From CAVYYW01 sp963772845 (lineage in GTDB: Bacteria > Bacillota > Bacilli > Bacillales > Sporolactobacillaceae), in NCBI GenBank assembly GCA_963772845.1, contig CAVYYW010000014.1:248001-312000 (forward strand): a DNA stretch of 64,000 nucleotides, in the 5' to 3' direction. The notes under the pieces were generated by a model. It saw only the letters and a list, made by a program, of their open reading frames with translations. It did not search any database and was not told the origin of the DNA. Positions 25,500 through 33,861 of the stretch are shown here, in pieces. Within the stretch, counting starts at the first letter, position 1; every line of letters begins with the position of its first letter. The position numbers and the translations under genes were made by a program.

Positions 25500-26258
25500 G
25501 TGAAAATTATCCAATCAGCACAAAATAAACGGTACAAGGACTGGAAAAAACTTTTAACAAAAAAAGGAAGAGAACAGCAGGAATTATATTTATTAGAAGG
25601 GCCGCACCTGATTCAGGAGGCTCTTAATGAAAAGGAAATGCTGGAATGCCTGATTGTAGAGGAAGGAACGGAAGGCTGGGAGAATTGTCAAGAAGCTGAA
25701 ATCTTTTCGCTTCCTCATGAGCTGTTCAGCGAACTGGCACAAACCGAAACCCCTCAAGGTATTCTTGCGGTTTGCAAGCTGAAGAGACAGGTGTTTTCTC
25801 CACAAAAAGGACAGTATGTTTTGGTGGATGCGCTGCAGGATCCGGGTAATCTTGGTACAATTATTAGAACGGCCGATGCATTCGGTATGGACGGGGTGTT
25901 TCTTGGGCGTGGTACAACAGATCTATATAACCAAAAAGTATTGAGAGCGGCTCAAGGTTCACATTTTCATATTCCTGTCTATCATGCAGATCTTGTGAAG
26001 CTCCTTCCCTCATTAAAAAGTTCCGGGGTCACCGTATACGGGACCTCACTATCTGGCACGCCGATAACAGCTGATTATCAATCGGATGAGCATTTCGCTT
26101 TAATGATCGGAAATGAAGGAGCCGGTGTGAACCCTTTATTAAACGAATCAGCTGATCAACAGCTGAAAATTCAGATGTGGGGAAAAGCAGAATCGATGAA
26201 TGTTGCTGTTGCTGCGGGTATTTTAATGCATACGCTTAAGAAAAATCCGCTTGCATAA
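25500..26258 (+). CDS. ysgA: TrmH/SpoU-family RNA 2'-O-methyltransferase
   Basis: SPOUT-fold methyltransferase predicted to methylate ribose in rRNA or tRNA. The 252-aa protein has an N-terminal substrate-binding domain (about 1-100; IQSAQNKRYKDWKKLL) and the knotted catalytic domain with the three SpoU motifs: DPGNLGTIIRTADAFG (motif 1), ALMIGNEGAGV (motif 2) and SMNVAVAAGILM (motif 3). GTG 25500 follows AAAGGAG; an overlapping ATG at 25496 is out of frame. The stop lies inside the promoter of the pheS T-box. The exact RNA target is not known to me. Confidence 0.9.
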   Translation: MKIIQSAQNKRYKDWKKLLTKKGREQQELYLLEGPHLIQEALNEKEMLECLIVEEGTEGWENCQEAEIFSLPHELFSELAQTETPQGILAVCKLKRQVFSPQKGQYVLVDALQDPGNLGTIIRTADAFGMDGVFLGRGTTDLYNQKVLRAAQGSHFHIPVYHADLVKLLPSLKSSGVTVYGTSLSGTPITADYQSDEHFALMIGNEGAGVNPLLNESADQQLKIQMWGKAESMNVAVAAGILMHTLKKNPLA

Positions 26259-26279
26259 TGCAGGACTTTTTTCTATACT
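26251..26279 (+). promoter_or_regulatory. Sigma-A promoter of pheST
   Basis: TTGCAT (26251-26256), 17-bp spacer, TATACT (26274-26279). The -35 overlaps the last codons of the methyltransferase gene. Confidence 0.7.
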
Positions 26280-26286
26280 TAATGCA

Positions 26287-26553
26287 GAAGAATGATAATT
26301 ATACGAACACACAATGATCGAGAGTAGTACCTCTAGGCAGAACAATTAGGGAGAAGACGTCTTGGACTGAAAGCGTCTTTATGGGAAACTATTGGGAATT
26401 CACTCGTGAGTGGTTATCTGAACACAGCCAGGCTGTTAAGGATCGACCGGCAATTAGCCGTTATCTAATTATAAGTGAGCTGTTCATTGATTGAGCGGTT
26501 AACAAGGGTGGTACCGCGAGCCTCGTCCCTTTTATTGGGAGAGGCTCTTTTTG
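26287..26553 (+). ncRNA. T-box leader, tRNA-Phe specific (pheST)
   Basis: T-box riboswitch. Specifier TTC (Phe) at 26399-26401, followed by A and CTCG that pairs with the CGAG of stem I near 26318. The T-box core AAGGGTGGTACCGCG near 26504-26518 has TGGT, complementary to an ACCA 3' end as expected for tRNA-Phe. The terminator GAGCCTCGTCCC/GGGAGAGGCTC plus TTTTT is at 26518-26553. Confidence 0.95.
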
Positions 26554-26594
26554 TTTTCAAAACAGCAGCACAGCACACAAGGAGGGCAAAACCG

Positions 26595-27629
26595 ATGCGT
26601 GAAAAATTAGAGGCTTTAAAAAATGAGGCGATTCAACTGGCTGATCAGGCTGATTCGCTGCAAGACCTACAAGGCGTGAAAGTAAAATATTTAGGAAAGA
26701 AGGGGCCGATTACTGAGGTTCTTAGAGGAATGGGGAAGCTCTCAGCAGAAGAACGTCCGGTAATCGGACAGCTTGCCAATGAGGTAAGAGCTGAAATTCA
26801 GGAGCATCTTGAAAAAAAGCAAGCAAACCTTGAACAGCAGGCTCTTGAACAGCGGCTCGCTTCGGAAACAGTAGATATTACACTTCCTGGACATTCACCG
26901 AAAACAGGGAATCATCATCCCCTCACCGCTACGATTGAAGAAATTGAGGACTTATTTATTGGGTTGGGCTTCTCGGTAGCTGAAGGACCAGAAGTGGAGA
27001 AGGATTATTATAACTTTGAAGCCCTGAATTTGCCAAAGAATCATCCTGCACGGGATATGCAAGATTCGTTTTATATTAACCCTGAAACGCTCCTCCGGAC
27101 ACATACGTCGCCAATGCAGGTTCGGACGATGGAGAAGCATGAAGGAAAAGGTCCTGTAAAGATCATTTGCCCTGGCAAAGTATACAGACGAGATACAGAT
27201 GATGCGACACATTCACATCAATTTATGCAAATAGAAGGTCTTTATGTGGATAAGAATGTTCGACTTAGTGATCTGAAGGGTACTTTAACCCTGTTTGCTA
27301 AGCAAATGTTTGGTGAAGACCGCCAAATTCGATTGAGACCAAGCTTTTTCCCGTTCACAGAACCGTCAGTAGAAATGGATATCACCTGTTTCCGTTGCGG
27401 AGGGGAAGGCTGTTCAGTTTGTAAGAAGACAGGCTGGATTGAAATTCTTGGGGCAGGGATGGTTCATCCCAATGTGTTAAGAATGTCTGGATTTGATCCT
27501 GAAGTGTATACCGGATTTGCTTTCGGTATGGGACCAGAGCGGATTGCCATGCTGAAATACGGTGTTGATGATATTAGACATTTTTACACGAATGATCAGC
27601 GGTTTCTATCTCAATTCAAAAGGGCTTAA
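26595..27629 (+). CDS. pheS: Phenylalanyl-tRNA synthetase alpha subunit
   Basis: Catalytic subunit of the alpha2-beta2 PheRS. I use ATG 26595, behind AAGGAGGG at 26579-26586; the frame is open back to 26475 but that stretch is T-box RNA. The 344-aa length equals the B. subtilis protein. An N-terminal coiled coil (1-90) binds tRNA. The class II core shows motif 2 (HTSPMQVRTM ... VYRRDTDDATHSHQFMQIEGL) and motif 3 (GFAFGMGPERIAMLKYGV), with a CFRCGGEGCSVCKKTG insertion in the core. It precedes pheT by 11 bases. Confidence 0.97.
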   Translation: MREKLEALKNEAIQLADQADSLQDLQGVKVKYLGKKGPITEVLRGMGKLSAEERPVIGQLANEVRAEIQEHLEKKQANLEQQALEQRLASETVDITLPGHSPKTGNHHPLTATIEEIEDLFIGLGFSVAEGPEVEKDYYNFEALNLPKNHPARDMQDSFYINPETLLRTHTSPMQVRTMEKHEGKGPVKIICPGKVYRRDTDDATHSHQFMQIEGLYVDKNVRLSDLKGTLTLFAKQMFGEDRQIRLRPSFFPFTEPSVEMDITCFRCGGEGCSVCKKTGWIEILGAGMVHPNVLRMSGFDPEVYTGFAFGMGPERIAMLKYGVDDIRHFYTNDQRFLSQFKRA

Positions 27630-27640
27630 GGAGGAATAGT

Positions 27641-30064
27641 ATGCGTGTCTCATATAACTGGTTAAAAGATTATGTAAACCTTGATCAGGTGACGCCTGAA
27701 CAACTTGCCGATAAAATTACTAAAGCAGGCATTGAAGTTGAACATATTATTTATATGAACGAGGGAATTAAAAATATCGCAGTCGGCCATGTGCTGTCCT
27801 GCACGCCGCATCCCGATGCGGATAAATTGAATCTTTGTCAAGTTAATATCGGTGAAGAAACAGTACAGATCGTTTGTGGGGCTCCTAATGTTAGAGAAGG
27901 ACAAAAGGTAGCCGTTGCAAAAGTAGGCGCAAGGCTTCCTGGCGGCATGAAGATAAAACGCTCCAAGCTAAGAGGCGAAGTATCCAATGGTATGATTTGT
28001 TCACTTTCGGAACTTGGCGTGGATCAAAAGCTGGTCCCAAAAGAATATGCGGACGGAATTTATGTGATGGATGACGCCGCCGTGCCTGGTGAAGATGCGC
28101 TTCCTTATATGAATTTAGATGATGCGGTTCTTGACCTCGATATCCTACCGAACAGCGCTCATTGTTTAAACATGGTCGGTGTGGCATATGAAGTCGCTGC
28201 TATTCTTGGTCAGAAGCCAAGTTTTTCAAAGCCTGAAGTCCAGGATAACGGGAAATCGGCCAGCTCAAAAATTTCTGTATCTGTGGCAGCCAAAGAAGCA
28301 GTGCCGTATTACGGTGCAAAGCTTATTGAAGGTGTAACCATCGAAGCCTCGCCGCACTGGCTGCAGAACAGATTGATTGCAGGTGGCATCAGACCCATTA
28401 ATAACATCGTGGATATTTCAAATTATGTCATGCTAGAATATGGTCAGCCTCTACATGCTTTTGATTTTGACAGTTTTGGAAGCAGTGAAGTGAAGGTACG
28501 CTATGCTGATGACAATGAAAAGATGAAGACGCTCGATGACGCGGAACGCATACTGAAATCAACCGATGTTCTCATTACTAACGGACATGAACCTGTTGCC
28601 ATTGCCGGTGTCATGGGCGGGGCAAATTCTGAAGTTACCGAGTCAACCCAAACAATTTTACTTGAATCTGCAGTATTTGATGGCTTGACTGTCAGGAAAA
28701 CCTCTGCACGGCTTCAATTAAGAACGGACGCGAGTCAGAGGTACGAAAAGGGAATTGATAGAAATCGTGTTGTACCGGCAGCTGAAAGAGCAAGTGAGCT
28801 GATTCAGCAAATTGCTGGCGGAACCGTTTATCAAGGGATTTCAGAATCTGGAGATAGAGAGGTGCCTCCAGTTGTGATTTCAATTAGCCAGGATAAAGTA
28901 AACGGTGTGCTTGGTACGGATCTTTCAACAGAAGATATGACAGCCATTTTCGAGCGTCTTCAGTTTGAGGTGACTTCCGATAAAGAAGGGACGATGGATG
29001 TCCACGTTCCTGCAAGACGGCCTGATGTTACCATTGCTGAAGATCTTGTTGAAGAAATAGGCAGGATTTATGGTTACGACCATGTCCCTGCTACTTTGCC
29101 CGAGGGCGTTTCACAGCAAGGCGGCCTGACCCGCTATCAATCGCAAATGCGGAATGTTAAACGCTACATGGAAGGCGCTGGACTACATGAAGCTGTGACG
29201 TACTCTTTAACAACACCGGAAAAAGCGGGCGCTTTGACGATTGCAGAAAATCTAGGAACACCGGTCCAACTGGCGATGCCAATGTCAGAGGATAAAAAAA
29301 CCTTACGAATGAGCCTTGTTCCATCTTTGCTGGAAGTGGTGCAATATCACTTGAACAGACAGATGTCCGATACGGCCCTATTTGAAATAGGTCGTGTCTT
29401 TTATCCATCGGAAGACCCTAATGAACTGCCTCATGAAGAGGAACATTTAAGTGCTGTCATAACCGGGCGTTTAGCCGCAGCTGATTGGTCAAACAAAGCC
29501 CATGAATCTGATTTCTTCACAATAAAAGGGCTGGCTGAGGGCGTACTCGGGACAATAATCCTCCCTGAGAAAATAACATATAAAAAATGCAGCCGTCCTG
29601 ATGTACATCCGGGCAGAGGGGCTGACGTATATTATGAAGACCGGCTGATCGGCTATGCCGGACAACTTCACCCTTCGGCAGAAAAAGCGTATGATTTACA
29701 GGAAACGTACATTATGGAACTGAATCTTTCTTATCTTCTAAGAGCAGATGAGGTTCCTGTAAAATATGATGAACTTCCTCGTTTTCCAGCTATTACAAGA
29801 GATATTGCTCTTGTTGTAGACCGGGGGGTTCCAGCAGGAGATCTTAAAGAAGTGATCCTTGAAGCAGGAGGAACGCTTCTGAAGGAAGCCATTTTGTTTG
29901 ATGTGTATGAAGGGGAGCATCTGGATAATGATAAGAAATCCCTTGCTTTTTCATTGAAATATCTTGATTCTGAAAAAACACTCTCGGATGAGGATGTGAG
30001 CAGTGTCCATCAGTCTATTCTGGCTGCTGCCGAAGAAAAGTTCGGAGCCAACCTGAGAGGCTGA
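27641..30064 (+). CDS. pheT: Phenylalanyl-tRNA synthetase beta subunit
   Basis: The 807-aa beta subunit carries tRNA recognition and editing. Domains in order: a short B1 start, an EMAP/OB-fold tRNA-binding domain (about 40-150, GHVLSCTPHPDADKLNLC), B3/B4 editing domain (about 210-385, RPINNIVDISNYVMLEYGQPLHAFD), B5 (about 405-480), the inactive synthetase-like domain, and a C-terminal anticodon-binding FDX-ACB domain (about 713-807, YDELPRFPAITRDIALVVD). ATG 27641 follows AAGGAGG. It is co-transcribed with pheS and ends at a strong terminator. Confidence 0.97.
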   Translation: MRVSYNWLKDYVNLDQVTPEQLADKITKAGIEVEHIIYMNEGIKNIAVGHVLSCTPHPDADKLNLCQVNIGEETVQIVCGAPNVREGQKVAVAKVGARLPGGMKIKRSKLRGEVSNGMICSLSELGVDQKLVPKEYADGIYVMDDAAVPGEDALPYMNLDDAVLDLDILPNSAHCLNMVGVAYEVAAILGQKPSFSKPEVQDNGKSASSKISVSVAAKEAVPYYGAKLIEGVTIEASPHWLQNRLIAGGIRPINNIVDISNYVMLEYGQPLHAFDFDSFGSSEVKVRYADDNEKMKTLDDAERILKSTDVLITNGHEPVAIAGVMGGANSEVTESTQTILLESAVFDGLTVRKTSARLQLRTDASQRYEKGIDRNRVVPAAERASELIQQIAGGTVYQGISESGDREVPPVVISISQDKVNGVLGTDLSTEDMTAIFERLQFEVTSDKEGTMDVHVPARRPDVTIAEDLVEEIGRIYGYDHVPATLPEGVSQQGGLTRYQSQMRNVKRYMEGAGLHEAVTYSLTTPEKAGALTIAENLGTPVQLAMPMSEDKKTLRMSLVPSLLEVVQYHLNRQMSDTALFEIGRVFYPSEDPNELPHEEEHLSAVITGRLAAADWSNKAHESDFFTIKGLAEGVLGTIILPEKITYKKCSRPDVHPGRGADVYYEDRLIGYAGQLHPSAEKAYDLQETYIMELNLSYLLRADEVPVKYDELPRFPAITRDIALVVDRGVPAGDLKEVILEAGGTLLKEAILFDVYEGEHLDNDKKSLAFSLKYLDSEKTLSDEDVSSVHQSILAAAEEKFGANLRG

Positions 30065-30082
30065 GTCAAGAGTTGATTTTAA

Positions 30083-30117
30083 AAAGAGCCGGCATTCTTA
30101 TGAACGCCGGCTTTTTT
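30083..30117 (+). terminator. Terminator between pheT and rnhC (bidirectional)
   Basis: AAAAAGAGCCGGC and GCCGGCTTTTTT arms around ATTCTTATGAAC. The A-run on the left and T-run on the right let it serve both converging genes. Confidence 0.9.
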
Positions 30118-30141
30118 CATCTCTAATATTTAATTCAGATA

Positions 30142-31095
30142 TTATTTGCGGTTGGCAATAGCCTCCGCTTTCTTTGTGTTTGCAAAATGTGTTTTTGCAA
30201 TGTGATTCAAATAGGCACTGCCTTTCTTTTTAATAATTAAGGCAGCAGTCTGATCGACTTTGGCACCAGCACCTTTTGGCAGGGTGAGGCCCGCTCGGTC
30301 TGAAAGCAGATCCATTTCTTTAAGGAAAGCAGCCCTGGCAAGAATTGAGGCTGCAGCTACAGACAGGTGAAGTCCTTCTGCTTTTGTGTGAAAAGAAACC
30401 TTTTCCCTGATCACTTCGTCTGTTTTTTGTAAATGACGATAATAAACGGCCGGTTCAGCAAACTGATCGATGACAATTCGGTCATATTCCCGCTTTTGAG
30501 TGCCAAGCTTCCCAATCACATGACGTATGGCCTGATTGTGGAGCAATGCTTTCATTTTGCCTTGCGTATAGCCTTTTTTCTGAAGATCATTGTATTTTTC
30601 ATTAGGAAGAACGAGAAGACTATGGGTCAGCTCGGATTTCAGTTGTTCTGCAATGACAATCATTTTCTCATCTGTCATTAATTTCGAATCTTTCACTCCA
30701 AGAGCTTTAAGCTTTGGAAGATCTTCGGGTCCACAGAAGAGACTGCACACCGTGATGGGACCGAAATAATCGCCCGTTCCAACTTCGTCCGATCCAATAA
30801 TGCGTTCGCGAGCCATTTCTTTTACCAGATCGGTGATTTGAGGTGTTTTAGAAGACGTTTTGATTGTCTGTTTCTTCTTGGCTGCCGGGATAGAGCCATC
30901 CCATAGTGAGGCTTCTTCATCAGCCTGTTTTCCCTGAAATAAAACTTTTCCTGATTTATACGCAGTAATCGTGTAATGGGGAGATTTAGCAGCAAAGAGA
31001 CTCCCTTGAGGCGGTGCATCAATTAGCGCGTGCTGATAATGTTCCTGCAATTGCTTTATTTGTGACGGTGTCATTTTTTTAACAACATGAGCCAT
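30142..31095 (-). CDS. rnhC: Ribonuclease HIII
   Basis: Cleaves RNA in RNA/DNA hybrids, helping to remove R-loops and primers. The 317-aa protein has the N-terminal TBP-like substrate-binding domain (1-85) and a type 2 RNase H domain starting at IGSDEVGTGDYFGP, with the D-E-D-D/E active-site acids (Asp and Glu in that segment, Asp in LKALGVKDSKLM, Asp in RIVIDQFAEP). The start is at 31095 with AAAGGAATG upstream. It is divergent from cvpA. In B. subtilis zapA lies between rnhC and cvpA; the 221-base gap here is too short to hold it. Confidence 0.95.
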   Translation of the reverse strand: MAHVVKKMTPSQIKQLQEHYQHALIDAPPQGSLFAAKSPHYTITAYKSGKVLFQGKQADEEASLWDGSIPAAKKKQTIKTSSKTPQITDLVKEMARERIIGSDEVGTGDYFGPITVCSLFCGPEDLPKLKALGVKDSKLMTDEKMIVIAEQLKSELTHSLLVLPNEKYNDLQKKGYTQGKMKALLHNQAIRHVIGKLGTQKREYDRIVIDQFAEPAVYYRHLQKTDEVIREKVSFHTKAEGLHLSVAAASILARAAFLKEMDLLSDRAGLTLPKGAGAKVDQTAALIIKKKGSAYLNHIAKTHFANTKKAEAIANRK

Positions 31096-31316
31096 AAGAT
31101 CATTCCTTTATATAGAAGTTTCACCTAAACGGACATATTAAATGGAAAGTTAAGCATATCACGTCTTTTCGGTAAAAAATAGAACAAAAAGTCTCTGTTG
31201 TCGATGTTTGTCAAAAAATGACTTTCGCAAAGGCAGTCTTATCTGTTAATATAGGAATGATTATGTCAGAACAAAAGACTAATGACTTCCTGTATAGAAA
31301 GTAGAGGCACTTAATC

Positions 31317-31859
31317 ATGCTTAGTATCATTTTAATTATTTTATTAATTATTGGATTTTTTGTTGGATTGCGACGAGGGCTGATTCTTCAGCTTGTCCAT
31401 CTGGCAGGCTTTATTTTAGCTTATGCGGCAGCTTATTTTTATTATGATAAATTAGCTCCAAAACTAAAATTGTGGATTCCATATCCATCCGGACTTGATC
31501 ACAATCAATTTCTCGGAATGATGACGAAAGGCGGGCTGGAAGCAGCTTACTATAATGCCATTGCGTTTATCATCATATTTATTGCCGTGAAAATTGTTGT
31601 GCAAATCATTGGCTCCATGCTTGATTTCATTGCCAACCTGCCGATTCTTGGCTCAATTAACCGTTTTCTTGGTGCGATCTTCGGTTTTATAGAAATGTAC
31701 CTTGTCCTGTTTCTGCTTCTTTATGTTGGCAGCTTGACACCAATGATCGGTATTAAACATGCGATTGATCATTCCTTACTAGCTCAGGGCATGATTCAGC
31801 ATACACCTGTTTTTTCTGAAAAAATAAAAGAGTTATGGACGACATATGTCAACAAGTAA
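31317..31859 (+). CDS. yshB: CvpA family membrane protein
   Basis: A 180-aa integral membrane protein with four predicted hydrophobic segments (about 1-20, 28-45, 75-100, 115-140): MLSIILIILLIIGFFVGLRRG is the CvpA-type N-terminus. The family is named for E. coli CvpA (colicin V production); its biochemical role is not settled. ATG 31317 has only a weak ribosome site (AGAGGCAC). It is followed by a terminator and precedes polX. Confidence 0.88.
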   Translation: MLSIILIILLIIGFFVGLRRGLILQLVHLAGFILAYAAAYFYYDKLAPKLKLWIPYPSGLDHNQFLGMMTKGGLEAAYYNAIAFIIIFIAVKIVVQIIGSMLDFIANLPILGSINRFLGAIFGFIEMYLVLFLLLYVGSLTPMIGIKHAIDHSLLAQGMIQHTPVFSEKIKELWTTYVNK

Positions 31860-31875
31860 TTCAATCATTTTCTTT

Positions 31876-31907
31876 AAAGACTTCTCCGTCATGGAGAGGT
31901 CTTTTTT
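31876..31907 (+). terminator. Terminator after cvpA gene
   Basis: AAAGACTTCTCC and GGAGAGGTCTTT around GTCAT, followed by TTT. Confidence 0.85.
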
Positions 31908-31968
31908 GTACTTTAAGAAAGTTTAACTTCGCTAAGGCGAGAAAGGAATAAAGTGTAAGCGCAGCTAA

Positions 31969-32000
31969 GGCTTTCGCCATTAAAGGCTTGGCGAAAAGCC
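31969..32000. repeat. Palindrome in the cvpA-polX gap
   Basis: GGCTTTCGCCA and TGGCGAAAAGCC form an 11-bp stem. It is embedded in a block reading CGCTAAGGCGAGAAAGG ... GCGCAGCTAAGG that looks like a dispersed intergenic repeat distinct from the other families in this window; no second copy is present here. Confidence 0.5.
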
Positions 32001-32100
32001 AAGTTTTCTAACCGCTTTTAGTTTTTCTTAGCCAGTTTAAGAGGGGATACCTTGTATTTGTTAAAAGAGGTAGGATAGAATTATATCAGAGGTGAATAAA

Positions 32101-33822
32101 ATGACCGACATGAATAAAAAGGACATAATAAAATCATTGGAACAAATAGGGACTTATCTTGAAATTAAAGGAGAGAATCCTTTTAAAATATCAGCATACC
32201 GAAAAGCGGCCCTTGCACTTGAACAAGATGCCCGTTCTTTAAGTGAAATCGAAGATCCGGGTTCTATTAAAGGAATAGGAAAAGGAACAGCACAAGTCAT
32301 ACAGGAACTTAAAATGAATGGCGAATCAAGTGTCCTCACGGATCTTCAAAACGAGTTGCCGGGATCACTGATTCAACTGTTGACGGTGCCCGGACTAGGC
32401 GGGAAGAAAATAGCAAAGGTCTATCAGGAACTCGACGTTATCGATATCGAGACTCTCAAGCAAGCCTGTTTAGAAGGAAAAGTCCAGAAATTATCTGGTT
32501 TTGGGCAGAAAACAGAAGAGAAAATACTAAAAGCCATAGAAAGCATGAACGAGCGTCCGGAACGGCTGCCGCTATCTTATATGTTGCCGCTCGCTGAGAT
32601 GATCGAAACGGCACTTGAACAAATTTCTGAAATCACTTCATTCTCTAGGGCTGGCAGTATCCGGAGACTTGAGCCTCTTGTTAAAGATCTGGATTTTGTC
32701 ATTTCAACAGATAAGATTGATGACGTTATTTCTCAAATTAAAGACAAGCTGAATATCCTGGAAATCACCAATGACGGGAAAACAAAAGTCTCTGTCATTT
32801 TGGGGGATGGGCAGCAGGTATCGGTAGATTTCCGTTTTGTTCAGGAGGAAGCTTTTGCGACCACACTTCATCACTTTACAGGTTCAAAAGAACACAATGT
32901 GCTGATGAGGCAACGAGCAAAAGCCAGAGGTGAAAAAATTAGTGAATATGGAGCAGCCCAAAATGATGCGGGGGAAGTTATCACTTTCACATCAGAAAAA
33001 GAATTTTACAAGCACTTTGATCTGCCATTCTTTCCTCCTGAAATCAGAGGAGGAGAATCGGAATGGAATGCATTTCTTGCAGATCCGGAAGGCGTATTGA
33101 ATCTATCTGATATTAAAGGGGATTTACATGCTCACTCAACGTGGAGTGATGGCGCTAACTCCCTTCAGGAAATGGCGGAGGCGGCCAGAGCAAAGGGCTA
33201 TGAGTATATGGTCATCACGGATCATTCACAGTTCTTAAAAGTGGCAAATGGTCTAACGCCTGAAAGGTTAAAGGCTCAACGTGAAGAAATAGAACGTCTG
33301 AATGACAATTTCACTGATTTTAAAATTTTCGCTGGAGTTGAAATGGATATATTACCTGATGCACAGCTTGACTTTGAGGATGATGTTCTGGATTCTCTTG
33401 ATTTTGTCATAGGTGCCATTCATAGTGCTTTCTCTCAATCTGAAGAGAAAATTATGCGTCGACTGAAAGCGGCTGCCGAACATCCAGCGGTAAGACTGAT
33501 CGCACATCCAACAGGAAGAATTATTGGCAGAAGAGACGGTTACGCCGCCAATGTTGATGCCTTAATAGAGATTGCTAAAACTACCGGGACGGCGCTTGAA
33601 CTGAATGCCAACCCGCACAGACTCGATTTAGCCCCTCAGTGGCTTGGCAAAGCACAGTCAAAGGGTGTTAAGCTGGCTATTAATACCGACGCCCATTCTA
33701 TTGCAATGCTTGATCATATGAATATAGGCGTCGGGACGGCCAGAAAAGGATTTATAAAGAAAAAAACGCTTTTAAATACTTTAGGCCGTAAAGAATTCGA
33801 AGACTTTATCAAAAACAAATAA
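32101..33822 (+). CDS. polX: DNA polymerase/3'-5' exonuclease PolX
   Basis: Family X repair polymerase fused to a PHP nuclease. I choose ATG 32101 because AGAGGTG ends six bases upstream; GTG 32092 overlaps that ribosome site. The 573-aa protein has helix-hairpin-helix segments in the first 150 residues (IKGIGKGTAQVIQEL, VPGLGGKKIAKVYQEL), the palm domain with RAGSIRRLEPLVKDLDFVIST, and a C-terminal PHP domain (from about 335) with metal ligands in DLHAHSTWSDGAN, ITDHSQ, GVEMDI and NTDAHS. It is involved in gap filling and abasic-site repair. Confidence 0.95.
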   Translation: MTDMNKKDIIKSLEQIGTYLEIKGENPFKISAYRKAALALEQDARSLSEIEDPGSIKGIGKGTAQVIQELKMNGESSVLTDLQNELPGSLIQLLTVPGLGGKKIAKVYQELDVIDIETLKQACLEGKVQKLSGFGQKTEEKILKAIESMNERPERLPLSYMLPLAEMIETALEQISEITSFSRAGSIRRLEPLVKDLDFVISTDKIDDVISQIKDKLNILEITNDGKTKVSVILGDGQQVSVDFRFVQEEAFATTLHHFTGSKEHNVLMRQRAKARGEKISEYGAAQNDAGEVITFTSEKEFYKHFDLPFFPPEIRGGESEWNAFLADPEGVLNLSDIKGDLHAHSTWSDGANSLQEMAEAARAKGYEYMVITDHSQFLKVANGLTPERLKAQREEIERLNDNFTDFKIFAGVEMDILPDAQLDFEDDVLDSLDFVIGAIHSAFSQSEEKIMRRLKAAAEHPAVRLIAHPTGRIIGRRDGYAANVDALIEIAKTTGTALELNANPHRLDLAPQWLGKAQSKGVKLAINTDAHSIAMLDHMNIGVGTARKGFIKKKTLLNTLGRKEFEDFIKNK

Positions 33823-33861
33823 TAAATCAAATGTAACAAGTGTATAGAAGGAGAGATTTAG

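Noticed and set aside
26475..26594. N-terminal extension of PheS from 26475
   Set aside because: This stretch is T-box antiterminator and terminator RNA; the ribosome site and family length both point to 26595.
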